From Alkalimonas cellulosilytica (GTDB lineage Bacteria > Pseudomonadota > Gammaproteobacteria > Enterobacterales > Alteromonadaceae), in NCBI RefSeq assembly GCF_036325985.1, contig NZ_JAUHLI010000011.1, forward strand, positions 62,001 to 126,000: a DNA stretch of 64,000 nucleotides, written 5' to 3'. Under the pieces are notes generated by a model that worked only from the letters and a program-made list of their open reading frames with translations, had not been told where the DNA came from and ran no database searches. Numbering within the stretch: position 1 is the first letter of the stretch; each line of letters starts with the position of its first letter. The position numbers and the translations under genes are program-made. Positions 41,297 through 50,564 of the stretch are shown in pieces.

Positions 41297-41813
41297 AACG
41301 AAATTCCTGAGTATTTTCCTGCCACTCTGCTTGTTGCCTTTGCTACTGGCTAAGTTGGCACTGCATTTTGGTTGGTTTGAAGGCGGTACCGTCAGTAAAG
41401 GTGAGTGGATGCCGCAAGAGGTATTTGCACTGCCTGCTTTAGCAGCACACGAAAAGGTCTGGCGTTTAGCCGTAGTGCCGGCCGGTGAATGCGGGCAGCG
41501 CTGCGAGCTGGGGTTGCATACGGTGCAGCAACTCTTTATTGGGCTAGGTCGCAAGCAGGTGCAGGTACAGCCGGTGTTGCTGGCGGCGCTAGAAGACGAG
41601 GCAGTGTTGCAGCAGTACCCGGTATTCCAGCAACAAAACCCAATTCAGTCTGACACAGCTACCATTGAAAATTACATTGTAATTGTCGATGTGCAGGGGC
41701 TGGTGCTGCTGCGTTACCCACTGCCTGATGCGGAGCATGTACCGGCGGACATTGCCCGCGACATTCGCACCGATTTACTGAAACTGATGAACTACGATCG
41801 GATCCGGGTATGA
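41289..41813 (+). CDS. Membrane-anchored unknown protein of the oxidase locus, thioredoxin-fold-like
   Basis: A 174-residue protein with one N-terminal membrane helix (about 7-27) and a periplasmic domain. The segment ECGQRCELGLHTVQQL aligns by eye with the CPDICPLTLAQL region of Sco proteins, giving a C-x3-C pair, and the C-terminal IVDVQGLVLLRYP resembles the later Sco strand. I infer a diverged Sco-like thiol or copper protein for CuA assembly. It overlaps the SURF1 and ctaA genes, so it is translated with them. Not firmly assigned. Confidence 0.82.
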   Translation: MNKTKFLSIFLPLCLLPLLLAKLALHFGWFEGGTVSKGEWMPQEVFALPALAAHEKVWRLAVVPAGECGQRCELGLHTVQQLFIGLGRKQVQVQPVLLAALEDEAVLQQYPVFQQQNPIQSDTATIENYIVIVDVQGLVLLRYPLPDAEHVPADIARDIRTDLLKLMNYDRIRV

Positions 41814-42817
41814 ACAAGACATTGCTGCAAAAACTGTCCACATGGACCATCCTGCTCACCATGGTGGTGATTATTCTGGGTGCTTATACCCGGCTAACCG
41901 ATGCTGGCCTTGGCTGCCCGGACTGGCCCGGCTGTTATGGCTTTATCAAGGTACCAATGACAGAAAGCCGTATTGCTCAGGCTGAAATGGCCTTTCCTGA
42001 GCGGCCACTGGAGCCTTTTAAAGCCTGGAATGAGATGATTCACCGGTATTTTGCCGGTACTTTGGGCTTGATGATTGCTGCCATTTTCTTTATCAGCTGG
42101 TTTGGCAAACTCCGTGCTCCCCGGTTATTGCCCAGTGTGTTGGCGGTGTTGGTTATTTTTCAGGCTGCGCTGGGGGCCTGGACCGTTACGCTCAGCTTGC
42201 TGCCGATCGTGGTGATGGCGCATTTGATGGGGGGCTTCACGTTACTTTGTTTACTTGGTCTTTATTGGTTGCAGCTGCGCCCGGAGTTGTTGCAGGGCAT
42301 GGAGCCGCAACTACAAAAATTAAAGCCGCTGGCAATACTGACGACCATAGTCGTGGCGCTGCAAATTGCTTTAGGCGGCTGGACCGCAGCCAACTATGCA
42401 GCGCTGGCCTGCCTGGAACTGCCGGTCTGCGAGCCGGGCTGGGCCAGCCGCTTGGCGCTGGGGGAGGCATTCAGCCTGCATCTTGGTTATGACGATTACG
42501 AATTTGGCGTGATGTCGCAGGACGCCAGACAAACCATTCATGCATTTCACCGCATTGGTGCTGGTATTACCTTGTTGATCACAGGGTTGTTCAGCTGGTT
42601 ATTGTGGCAACAGGCGAAAACAGCCTTGATGAAAAAACTGGCGCTGGCGCTGGCGGCAATTTTACTGCTACAGTTTGTCTTGGGTGTATTGAACATTGTG
42701 CTGCACCTGCCCCTGCTGAATGCCGTGGCGCATAATTTTGTCGGAGCCAACTTATTGCTCTGTATGGTGGTGATTCTGTATCAACTCAGACACCGCACCA
42801 GGGAACAGGAGACTTGA
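41810..42817 (+). CDS. ctaA: Heme A synthase (CtaA/Cox15)
   Basis: Converts heme O to heme A by oxidising the C8 methyl. 335 residues and eight membrane helices in two repeats. Conserved histidines are seen in NEMIHRYFAGTLG, VVMAHLMGG, HAFHRIGAG and NAVAHNFVGA, the cysteine pair is in ALACLELPVCEPGW, and GAYTRLTDAGLGCPDWPGCYG is near the N-terminus. Overlaps its neighbour upstream by four bases (ATGA). Confidence 0.97.
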   Translation: MNKTLLQKLSTWTILLTMVVIILGAYTRLTDAGLGCPDWPGCYGFIKVPMTESRIAQAEMAFPERPLEPFKAWNEMIHRYFAGTLGLMIAAIFFISWFGKLRAPRLLPSVLAVLVIFQAALGAWTVTLSLLPIVVMAHLMGGFTLLCLLGLYWLQLRPELLQGMEPQLQKLKPLAILTTIVVALQIALGGWTAANYAALACLELPVCEPGWASRLALGEAFSLHLGYDDYEFGVMSQDARQTIHAFHRIGAGITLLITGLFSWLLWQQAKTALMKKLALALAAILLLQFVLGVLNIVLHLPLLNAVAHNFVGANLLLCMVVILYQLRHRTREQET

Positions 42818-42819
42818 TC

Positions 42820-43734
42820 ATGGCCATCGCCAAACAACTGAACCGGTATGCGCTTGGCAGCTGGCGTGATTATCTGGAGCTGACCAAGCCCAAGGTGGTG
42901 GCTTTACTGGTGCTGACGGCCTGGGTCGGCATGATGCTGGCAGTGCCTGGTCTGCCTGATTTGACCGTGATGCTGCTGGCAACACTGGGCATTGGGTTGC
43001 TGTCGGCTGCCGCTGCAGCCTTAAATCATGTTGTTGATCAGAAAATTGATGCCAAGATGGCGCGTACTCATAGCAGGCCGGTGGCCAAAGGCCGGATCAG
43101 CTCCAGTCAGGCCATTGCCTTTGCGCTGCTCTTGGCCAGCAGTGGCTTTGCCATGTTGTATCTGGGGGTTAATGCACTGACTGCCTGGTTGACCTTGCTT
43201 AGCCTGTTTGGTTATGCCGTGGTGTACACCATGTTTTTAAAGCGCGCCACACCACAGAATATCGTGATTGGAGGCCTGGCCGGTGCTATGCCGCCGCTGC
43301 TGGGCTGGACGGCAGTGACCGGGGAGTTGCATGGCTATGCACTCTTGCTGGTGATGATTATTTTCACCTGGACGCCGCCTCATTTCTGGGCGCTGGCGAT
43401 TCACCGCCGCGATGATTACGCCAAGGTCAACATGCCGATGCTGCCGGTCACCCATGGCATCGAGTTCACCAAGAGCGCTATTTTACTGTACACCATCATG
43501 CTGTTTATTGTCTGCCTCCTGCCTTATGTGGTGGGCATGACCGGGCTGATTTATCTGGTTGGGGCCTGTTTGCTGAATCTTCGTTTTATGCAGCACGCCT
43601 GGCGCTTAAAGTTTGCTGATAGCACCGGCCAGGCGATGGCGATGTTCCGCTTTTCCATTGTTCATTTGATGGTACTTTTTCTGGTACTCTTACTGGACCA
43701 CTATCTGAAAATAGCACCAATTTATGGCCAATAA
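42820..43734 (+). CDS. cyoE: Heme O synthase (protoheme IX farnesyltransferase)
   Basis: Adds the farnesyl group to heme B to make heme O, feeding CtaA. 304 residues and about nine membrane helices. The UbiA-family motif is NHVVDQKIDAKMARTHSRP with a second Asp-rich region HRRDDYAKVNMPML. The ATG at 42820 is preceded by CAGGAG; a TTG at 42814 is the alternative. It sits two bases after ctaA and overlaps the Sco gene by 11 bases. Confidence 0.97.
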   Translation: MAIAKQLNRYALGSWRDYLELTKPKVVALLVLTAWVGMMLAVPGLPDLTVMLLATLGIGLLSAAAAALNHVVDQKIDAKMARTHSRPVAKGRISSSQAIAFALLLASSGFAMLYLGVNALTAWLTLLSLFGYAVVYTMFLKRATPQNIVIGGLAGAMPPLLGWTAVTGELHGYALLLVMIIFTWTPPHFWALAIHRRDDYAKVNMPMLPVTHGIEFTKSAILLYTIMLFIVCLLPYVVGMTGLIYLVGACLLNLRFMQHAWRLKFADSTGQAMAMFRFSIVHLMVLFLVLLLDHYLKIAPIYGQ

Positions 43735-44365
43735 AATCCTCTTTCCACTGATTGCAGTGCTGGCATTGGTTGCCGGCTTTGTCGGCTATCATTTCTTGCA
43801 GCCCAGTCATACACCGGAGCATACTTTGTTGTACCCGCAGCCTAGGGTGTTGGCTGATTTTCAGCTGACCAGCCATACCGGCTCTGCTGTCACCCGGGAG
43901 CAGCTCTATGGTCAGTGGACCCTGGCTTTTGTCGGCTATACCTATTGCCCGGATATCTGCCCGCTAACACTGGCGCAACTGGCTGGTTTGCATGATGAGC
44001 TGCAACAGCATGTACCGGAACCGCTGAACATCTGGTTTGTGTCGGTGGATCCTAATCGCGACACGCCACAGCAAATGGCCAGCTATGTGCAGTATTTTCA
44101 GCAAGCGGCCATTACCGGGGTAACGGCCGGCCATGATCAACTGTTTCCTTTTGTACGTCAGTTAGGGCTGATGTATGCCATGTCCAGCACCACGGATGAG
44201 CACTACCTGGTCGATCACAGTGCTTCCATTGTGCTGATCAATCCCAAAGGTCAGCTGGTGGCGATGTTCAAGCCAGAACTGGTGGAAGGGCGGGTACCGA
44301 CAGTGCGCAGCGAGGACTTGCTGGCCGATTTCCCCTGGGTGATCCGCCAGCTGGCCCGCAGCTAA
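43724..44365 (+). CDS. SCO1/SenC-family copper chaperone
   Basis: Delivers copper to, or reduces, the CuA site of subunit II. 213 residues: one N-terminal helix (about 4-24) and a thioredoxin-fold domain with copper-binding CPDICP (C-x3-C), SVDPNRDTPQQM and the conserved histidine in YLVDHSASIVLI. Last gene of the oxidase run; its stop overlaps the stop of the convergent gene by four bases. Confidence 0.95.
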   Translation: MANKILFPLIAVLALVAGFVGYHFLQPSHTPEHTLLYPQPRVLADFQLTSHTGSAVTREQLYGQWTLAFVGYTYCPDICPLTLAQLAGLHDELQQHVPEPLNIWFVSVDPNRDTPQQMASYVQYFQQAAITGVTAGHDQLFPFVRQLGLMYAMSSTTDEHYLVDHSASIVLINPKGQLVAMFKPELVEGRVPTVRSEDLLADFPWVIRQLARS

Positions 44366-45432
44366 TCGGATTGCTTTGCCGGGGCTCTAGGCTGTTCGGC
44401 TTCGCTGGCAAATAACACCAAATCAACCAAACGGGTGACTGGCCAGCGTGAGTCGATGCCACCCTTGATTTGTAAATGCAAAAGTACGGCAGCAAGTTCA
44501 GCGGGCTCCTCGCCGAATAGGTCAATAGCGACATAAGAATGCGCTTGCAAGCGCTCTGGTCTTTCTTCAGGGTAATGCACCCGAATAACTCCCTGCTCTG
44601 CAGCTGTCTGCTCAGGCAGCGCTATGCTAACCCAATTCAAGCGTGTAAGCCTGCGTAGCAACAAATCGATGAAACTTGCCTGCTGCTCAAGCGATTCCAG
44701 TTTGGTCAGTGCTTCCTGAAAGCGCACTGCTATGCCTTCAATGGCAAGTGGGCGCAGAAATAAAGCTTCAGCTGTTGGGGTATCATCCAGCATTAGACAG
44801 TAGTTTGGCGAAAACAAGGCTGGCGGCAGGGCGGGGTGCCCAGAGCGCGCAGACAAAGATTCCGCGCGTGTGCAGTGGAAGTAGGTTCGTTCAGCCTCCG
44901 CCGCTTTGGGCCCTGCTAAATCGGCATACAAGATGTGCTCGGCGCTTCGGATAATGTCTGGTTGGTAGCTGGGGCCAAAATCTCCTTGTTGCAGATAATT
45001 CCACCAGTCATCGTAAAGGGCCAGCTCCTGGTTCATAAAGAACCGAAGCCCATGAAAGGACAGTTGATTGTCTTGTCGTAAGCCGGGCGTGATAGAAGTC
45101 CATGCATTGTTTGCCGCAGGTGAAAGCCAAAAGCGACGGCTGGCACGATACAATACCGCATCGGCTAAAGCGACTTTGTCTGCATCAGGTGTGCGCTGCA
45201 TGGTTCGCACTAATTGCCGCATCACACGAGCGCTTTGCTGGCTGTGCAGGATTAAACTGCCGGCATCAGGCTCGCGGTTTGCCATCAGACAATAGCGGGG
45301 ATGGTAACGGACATCGTTCCCGGCGTCTTTAGCATGTACGGAAAACGCAGCGCGTTCAGTGCGCTGGCAATAAGGTGAGCTAGCATCCAAGGTGGGCGAG
45401 CTGAGTACAAGTAACAGCAGGTAGAGTGTCAT
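44362..45432 (-). CDS. Periplasmic protein of unknown function
   Basis: A 356-residue protein that I do not recognise. A short hydrophobic leader (residues 2-18) suggests export. The mature part has cysteines near the start (PYCQRTE, RYCLMAN) and in the middle (FHCTRAE, NYCLML), the repeated YCLM being notable, and a C-terminal half rich in Leu and Glu. An AAGGACG ribosome site supports the ATG at 45432. It lies 23 bases downstream of the polysaccharide deacetylase gene on the same strand, so an envelope role is likely but unproven. Confidence 0.75.
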   Translation of the reverse strand: MTLYLLLLVLSSPTLDASSPYCQRTERAAFSVHAKDAGNDVRYHPRYCLMANREPDAGSLILHSQQSARVMRQLVRTMQRTPDADKVALADAVLYRASRRFWLSPAANNAWTSITPGLRQDNQLSFHGLRFFMNQELALYDDWWNYLQQGDFGPSYQPDIIRSAEHILYADLAGPKAAEAERTYFHCTRAESLSARSGHPALPPALFSPNYCLMLDDTPTAEALFLRPLAIEGIAVRFQEALTKLESLEQQASFIDLLLRRLTRLNWVSIALPEQTAAEQGVIRVHYPEERPERLQAHSYVAIDLFGEEPAELAAVLLHLQIKGGIDSRWPVTRLVDLVLFASEAEQPRAPAKQSD

Positions 45433-45455
45433 TCACACGTCCTTGTGTGCGGCCA

Positions 45456-46496
45456 TTAATCGCTGGAGCGACCAAATAACCAGGGCTGGGAATACCAGTA
45501 GAAATAACCGCGTTTGCTGATGGAAGGTACGGTGCAGTTGTAACGACTACGGCCGCGGTTCACCGGTTTACTGGCGGTGGCAATAAAGGTTTGGCCATCG
45601 TCCAGCCAATCCGGCTCGATCACTTCCATACCGGCATAACAGCGCAGCTGCGAGGGCCGGAAATCTTCTACCTGCAGGCGCAGCGACAGGGTCGGTGGGT
45701 TGTGTTCGCTGCTTACCATTGGATCGGCTTGCACATGCTCCAGGATGGTAAAGGGCAAGGTACGCAGTTTCTGCGCTAAATCCGACATTTCAGCAAAACG
45801 CCCGGCGGCTGGAAAACGCGGTACCCGGGTGAGTTTGGTGGTTGGGCCGACCGCGCCTGATTGCTGGCCAATGCCGATAAAACCCAGTTCTTTCACCAAA
45901 GCTTCCAGTTTCGGGCTGAATTCACCATAGGGATAGGCCAGAAACCGGTGGCTTTGGCCGGTTTCTTCTTTAATGCGCTGCTCCGCATCCAGAATGGTTT
46001 GCCGCATCCGCTTAAGCCAGTCGGCTTCGGACTCCCCCGGCTCTGGCTGGGCCATTTTCTCATGGTGCATCGCATGGTTGGCCACCAGCACACCATCGTC
46101 GCTCATGCGGCGGATTTGCTCCCAGCTCATTACCGGGCCAGTGCGGTTATCAATATCACCAGGGCTGATAAAGATGGTGTACGGCATGCCAAACTCCATC
46201 AAAATCGGGTGCGCTGCAGTGTAGTTGTTGGCATAACCATCATCAAAGGTAATGGCTACTGCATTGTGCGGCACAGGCTCACCGGACTGCAGTTTGCTGA
46301 GCAGCACATCGAGCCCTACCACGTCAAAACCATGCTCTTGCAAATGGGTCAGGTGCTGGCGCAGTTCGTCTTCGGTGGTACTACTGACTCTGGGGGTATC
46401 TTCAGCAATATGATGATAGATCAAAATCACCGCAGCCCTGGCAGGCAGCAGTACCGTCAGCCCAAGCAGCAAAAGGGCAAACAGAGTAGATCTCAT
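45456..46496 (-). CDS. Polysaccharide deacetylase (NodB-fold) family protein
   Basis: An exported 346-residue protein: signal peptide (about 1-21, ending A-R-A), then a NodB deacetylase domain. The catalytic TFDDGYANNY lies near residue 85 and the metal histidines in NHAMHHEKM, with YPYGEFSPKLEALV as the downstream motif. A C-terminal domain of about 100 residues follows. It probably removes acetyl groups from an N-acetylglucosamine polymer (PgaB-like) or from peptidoglycan. An AGAGGTG site supports the start. It is likely cotranscribed with the unknown gene at 44362. Confidence 0.9.
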   Translation of the reverse strand: MRSTLFALLLLGLTVLLPARAAVILIYHHIAEDTPRVSSTTEDELRQHLTHLQEHGFDVVGLDVLLSKLQSGEPVPHNAVAITFDDGYANNYTAAHPILMEFGMPYTIFISPGDIDNRTGPVMSWEQIRRMSDDGVLVANHAMHHEKMAQPEPGESEADWLKRMRQTILDAEQRIKEETGQSHRFLAYPYGEFSPKLEALVKELGFIGIGQQSGAVGPTTKLTRVPRFPAAGRFAEMSDLAQKLRTLPFTILEHVQADPMVSSEHNPPTLSLRLQVEDFRPSQLRCYAGMEVIEPDWLDDGQTFIATASKPVNRGRSRYNCTVPSISKRGYFYWYSQPWLFGRSSD

Positions 46497-46517
46497 GGCT
46501 ACACCTCTGAAGCAAAG

Positions 46518-47096
46518 TTAGTAATAAGAATGCTCACCGCGTTGATGCTCAGTAATGTCTTTGACGCCGGTTAACTCGCCGGCAAATCGATTCAGCAGTT
46601 CCTTTTCGATGCCTTCTTTTAAGGTTAAGTCAACCTGAGCACAGCCATTGCAGCCACCGCCAAATTGCAACACAACAACACCTTCATCACTCAGCTCTAC
46701 TACGCGGACGTTGCCGCCGTGATTGGCCAGTTGCGGGTTGATCTCGGCATCAATCATGTACTGCACCCGCTCACGCAGCGGCGCATTGTCATTCACCTTA
46801 CGAACTTTGGCATTCGGCGCTTTTAGTGTCAGCTGTGAGCCCATCTGATCGGTAACAAAATCGATTTCAGCATCCACCAAAAAGGGCTGGCTTTCGGCAT
46901 CTATCACAGCGGCAAAACCATTGAAAGGCAACTGCTGATCGCTTTCTTCCACTGAATCGGGTGGACAGTAAGACACACCGCATTCCGCGCTGGGCGTGCC
47001 CGGGTTGACCACGAAGACGCGAATATGAGTACCCGCTGGTTGCTTCTCCAGCAGTTTAACAAAGTGGCTTTGTGCACTTTCAGAAATGGAAATCAT
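46518..47096 (-). CDS. nfuA: Fe/S biogenesis protein NfuA
   Basis: A carrier that receives 4Fe-4S clusters and passes them to apo-proteins. The protein has 192 residues. The N-terminal domain is A-type-like but lacks its cysteines (as in E. coli NfuA), and the C-terminal NifU-like domain has GGGCNGCAQVDLTLKEGIEKEL with the CxxC ligand pair. It is 21 bases before the deacetylase gene, but a separate promoter is possible. Confidence 0.97.
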   Translation of the reverse strand: MISISESAQSHFVKLLEKQPAGTHIRVFVVNPGTPSAECGVSYCPPDSVEESDQQLPFNGFAAVIDAESQPFLVDAEIDFVTDQMGSQLTLKAPNAKVRKVNDNAPLRERVQYMIDAEINPQLANHGGNVRVVELSDEGVVVLQFGGGCNGCAQVDLTLKEGIEKELLNRFAGELTGVKDITEHQRGEHSYY

Positions 47097-47223
47097 CGGT
47101 AGTACCTGACTAATTTACTAGGTTATAACCTATCATACTCTTCCTTGGCAGTGGTTTCCAGCCCGGCTTGAGTTTGCCGTGGCTTTATTGGACACTATAG
47201 ACAGCCACTTTAGAGAGTTTGCC

Positions 47224-49770
47224 ATGAAAAAAATTCTGCTTGTTCTGCTGCTTACCTGTAGTTTACCTGCACTTGCTGTCTGGCCGGATACTTCTTTTGA
47301 TGCTGAGGTACCAAAGCCTGATCAGACAGCAGGCTTTGCGATGGGCGAGTGGCACTGGCGGCATGATCAGATCCAGCACTATTTTGAGCGTTTAGCGGCC
47401 CATTCACCGCTGGCTACTTTGCAGGTGATAGGCTACAGCCATGAACGCCGGCCTTTGCTGCAGTTGGTGGTTTCATCCGAACAAAACCTGGCTCGGTTGG
47501 ATAGCATTCGCCAGCAAAATCTGGCGCAAAGTCAGGGTCAAACGCTGGCAGAAGATGCGCCCGTAGTCGTCTGGCTAGGCTATGGGGTACACGGTAATGA
47601 ACCCAGTGCGGCCCATGCGGCTGTGGCGCTGGCGTATTACCTGACGGCGGCACAAAGCACTGAGGTGCAGCAGTGGCTGGATGAAGCGGTGATCATTATT
47701 CAGCCCAGTCTGAACCCGGACGGGCATGATCGCTTTTCGCATTGGGTCAATATGCATCGGGGTAAGACACCGGTAGCCGATCCGCAGCACCGCGAGCATG
47801 TCGAGCCCTGGCCCAATGGTCGCCCCAACCATTACTGGTTTGATTTAAACCGGGACTGGTTGCTGCTGCAACATCCGGAAAGTCAGGCCCGGATCAGCGA
47901 GTACCATCGCTGGTTACCACAGGTCTTGGGGGATTTTCATGAAATGGGCACCAACAGCACCTATTTTTTCCAGCCGGGGATCCCCAGTCGCAATTACCCG
48001 CTGACACCCGAGCGCAATTTTGAACTGACCCGCACCTTGGCAGAGTTCCATGCCGCAACTCTGGATCAGGCGAAAGAGCTGTATTACACCGAAGAAAGTT
48101 TTGATGACTTTTACATTGGCAAAGGCTCCACCTACCCGGATGTGACCGGTGGTATTGGTATTTTGTATGAGCAGGCCAGCAGCCGCGGCCATGTGCAGGA
48201 GTCCATCCATGGGCTCTTGACCTTTGAACGGACCATTCGTAATCAGTTGCTGACGTCGTTATCAACCATCCGCGGCGCGGTGGAATACCGGGTTGAGTTG
48301 CAGCGCTATCAGCAGGATTTTTTCCGCCTCGGTCAAACTGAAGCTCGGCAGGAAAATTTTCGTGGTTACATGCTAACCGAGGCGGAGGATAAAAGCCGGC
48401 TGCATGCACTGCTTCGGCTGTTGCGCCAGCATCAGATTGAGGTCTATCCACTGCAACGCGACTGGCAGGATGGTCAGTACAGCTACAAGGCGGGGGAAAG
48501 TTATTTTGTCCCCTTGCAACAAGCCCAGTATCGGCTGCTAAAAGGCGCTTTTAGTACCCGCAAAAATTTCCCGGACAATACCTTTTACGATGTATCCAGC
48601 TGGACTTTACCTTACGCCTACAACATCGAGTATCGTCAGGTACAGCGTGATCCGGCCAGAGCCCTGGCCAATGAGCCTTGGGTTGAAGTCGTTCAGTCTG
48701 TGCCGGCACCAGAGGCTGGTGCTTATGCCTATGCGTTTGGCTGGCAAGATCAGCAGGCCCCTTTATTGCTGCAGGCGCTGCTGGCTGAAGGCGTGGTGGC
48801 CAGAATGGCTCAGGCTGATTTTACAGCCATCAGCAGTGACGGTCCTCAGTCGTTTGTTGCTGGCTCAGTGCTGATCCCGGCGGGTTTACAGCAAGAGCCT
48901 GATTGGTTTGCCCGTTTGCAAGCAGCTCAGCAGCGCTTTGCGTTGCCGGTCTTTGCCATTCAAACGGGTTTAACGCCAGCAGGCAGTGATCTTGGTAGTT
49001 TCCGTTTTGTGCCGGTGCAGTTGCCTCAGGTGCTGCTGATTGCCGGGCCTGGTATTAATTCGACCGAAGCGGGTGAGCTTTGGTACAACCTGGAACGTTT
49101 GGCAGGGATCTCACCGAGTATGGTAGAACCTGAGCGTTTTAGTCGCATTGATTTAAGCCGTTACAGCCACATCATCTTGCCAGATGGCAGCTACCAACAA
49201 TGGAACAGTGCTGAGCAAGAAGCACTCCGGCGCTGGTTGAATGACGGGGGGATTCTTTGGGGGCAAAAACGCGCGGTGAGCTGGCTGGTGCAGCATGAGT
49301 TGCTGCAGGCTCAGGTTTGGCAACCGGCGGAAATGAACCGGATGATTTCCCACCAGCAGCTCAGATACAGTGATCAGGAAGCGCTGGCTGCCCGACAACG
49401 CATTGCCGGAGCTATTTTTGAAGCAGAGCTGGATCGCAGCCATCCGCTTACCTTTGGCTTGCCGCGTGATCGCCTGCCCTTGTTTAAAAATAGCACCTTG
49501 CTGCTGCAACCCTCGCACGCTCCTTTTGTAAATGTCGCGCTGTACAGTGAGCAGCCACATCTGGCTGGCTATACAGCACCGGAGCTGGTACCGCGCATTG
49601 GCCAGGCCGCGGCCTTACTGGCACACAACCATGGCCGGGGGCGGGTGATTGCGATGACGGATAACCCGGTTTTCCGGGGCTACTTTAAAGGCTCCAGCCG
49701 ATTGTTGGTCAATGCTATTTACCTGGGGCACAGCTTCAATACCCGGTTGCAAGCGGAAGAGGACGAATAA
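47224..49770 (+). CDS. Large exported M14-family zinc carboxypeptidase
   Basis: An 848-residue protein with a Sec signal peptide (MKKILLVLLLTCSLPALA). The M14 domain has the zinc motif H123-G-N-E126 in GVHGNEPSA, a later zinc histidine and active-site context in GDFHEMGTNSTYFF, and SLNPDGHDRF in between. A long C-terminal part (about residues 400-848) includes a glutamine-amidotransferase-like segment (LRRWLNDGGILWGQKRA). The ATG at 47224 gives the signal peptide; the frame to 47179 is rejected. A single gene with its own promoter expected in 47097-47223. Likely digests peptides in the periplasm or outside. Confidence 0.93.
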   Translation: MKKILLVLLLTCSLPALAVWPDTSFDAEVPKPDQTAGFAMGEWHWRHDQIQHYFERLAAHSPLATLQVIGYSHERRPLLQLVVSSEQNLARLDSIRQQNLAQSQGQTLAEDAPVVVWLGYGVHGNEPSAAHAAVALAYYLTAAQSTEVQQWLDEAVIIIQPSLNPDGHDRFSHWVNMHRGKTPVADPQHREHVEPWPNGRPNHYWFDLNRDWLLLQHPESQARISEYHRWLPQVLGDFHEMGTNSTYFFQPGIPSRNYPLTPERNFELTRTLAEFHAATLDQAKELYYTEESFDDFYIGKGSTYPDVTGGIGILYEQASSRGHVQESIHGLLTFERTIRNQLLTSLSTIRGAVEYRVELQRYQQDFFRLGQTEARQENFRGYMLTEAEDKSRLHALLRLLRQHQIEVYPLQRDWQDGQYSYKAGESYFVPLQQAQYRLLKGAFSTRKNFPDNTFYDVSSWTLPYAYNIEYRQVQRDPARALANEPWVEVVQSVPAPEAGAYAYAFGWQDQQAPLLLQALLAEGVVARMAQADFTAISSDGPQSFVAGSVLIPAGLQQEPDWFARLQAAQQRFALPVFAIQTGLTPAGSDLGSFRFVPVQLPQVLLIAGPGINSTEAGELWYNLERLAGISPSMVEPERFSRIDLSRYSHIILPDGSYQQWNSAEQEALRRWLNDGGILWGQKRAVSWLVQHELLQAQVWQPAEMNRMISHQQLRYSDQEALAARQRIAGAIFEAELDRSHPLTFGLPRDRLPLFKNSTLLLQPSHAPFVNVALYSEQPHLAGYTAPELVPRIGQAAALLAHNHGRGRVIAMTDNPVFRGYFKGSSRLLVNAIYLGHSFNTRLQAEEDE

Positions 49771-49818
49771 AGCAGGTGTGCCGTCAAAAGCGACAAGGAT
49801 GGCGTTACAAGACGGCGA

Positions 49819-50535
49819 CTAATGTTGTCGCCTGTCTTTGGCGGTAATGGCTAAGGTCCAGAGCTGAACCGGCGCGGCTCCCCCTTGCTGCAGGCAACGG
49901 CACGCCTGTTGCAAAGTACTGCCTGTGGTGATGACATCATCGACCAGCGCGATCTGGCCAAGTTGTGTCAGCTGTGTGCGAAAGGCCGGGTTTAATTGAA
50001 ACAGTCGTTTGGTGTTGTGCTGGCGTTGCCAGCGTTTTAATTGCCGCTGATGCAGCCCACTGCGCTGACGTTGCAGCAGCGGCAACACCGGGATCTGCCA
50101 GGCTTTTGCTAACACCTCAGCTAACAGTTTTGCCTGATTGAAACCCCGGGCCAGATAACGCCGGGTTGGCATCGGGATGTAGCACAGGCAATCCGGTAGC
50201 GGAAAACCTGCTGCCTGATACTGCGTTGCCAACTGATGAAATTGCTGCTGCAGCCAGTGGCCGGCAGCCAGCTGCTGTTGGAGCTTCCATTGGCTGATGG
50301 CATAATCGTAAGGCGGTTGGTACCAGCTTAAGCTAAGCAAGCGCTCAGCATGCAGTTTAGGTAAGCCTTGTTGCACAGCGGGTAGCCACAGCAAATTACC
50401 TTGATAAAAGACGATATCAAAGCCAGGCAAGGCGTGTTGGCAGCAACTGCACATTTGTTGTCCGGCCTGATGCACCGGCAAGTCGCACCACAGACAGCGG
50501 TTCGGCATCAGCTGGTGCAGGATTTTTTGTAACAT
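49819..50535 (-). CDS. comF: ComF-family phosphoribosyltransferase-like protein
   Basis: A 238-residue protein with N-terminal zinc-finger cysteines (C14 and C17, then C29, C31 and C32) and a C-terminal phosphoribosyltransferase domain with the PRPP loop IALVDDVITTGSTLQQA. ComF proteins are needed for DNA uptake in competent bacteria, probably at single-stranded DNA handling; the enzyme activity is not settled. It is divergent from bioH, the same arrangement as gntX/bioH in E. coli. Confidence 0.94.
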   Translation of the reverse strand: MLQKILHQLMPNRCLWCDLPVHQAGQQMCSCCQHALPGFDIVFYQGNLLWLPAVQQGLPKLHAERLLSLSWYQPPYDYAISQWKLQQQLAAGHWLQQQFHQLATQYQAAGFPLPDCLCYIPMPTRRYLARGFNQAKLLAEVLAKAWQIPVLPLLQRQRSGLHQRQLKRWQRQHNTKRLFQLNPAFRTQLTQLGQIALVDDVITTGSTLQQACRCLQQGGAAPVQLWTLAITAKDRRQH

Positions 50536-50564
50536 AAATGTTTATCTGGCGTTTATTTTGGAGT

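Noticed and set aside
49786..49830. Possible terminator between the M14 peptidase gene and comF
   Set aside because: GGCGAC/GTCGCC arms are short, partly within the comF coding end, and have no U-run.
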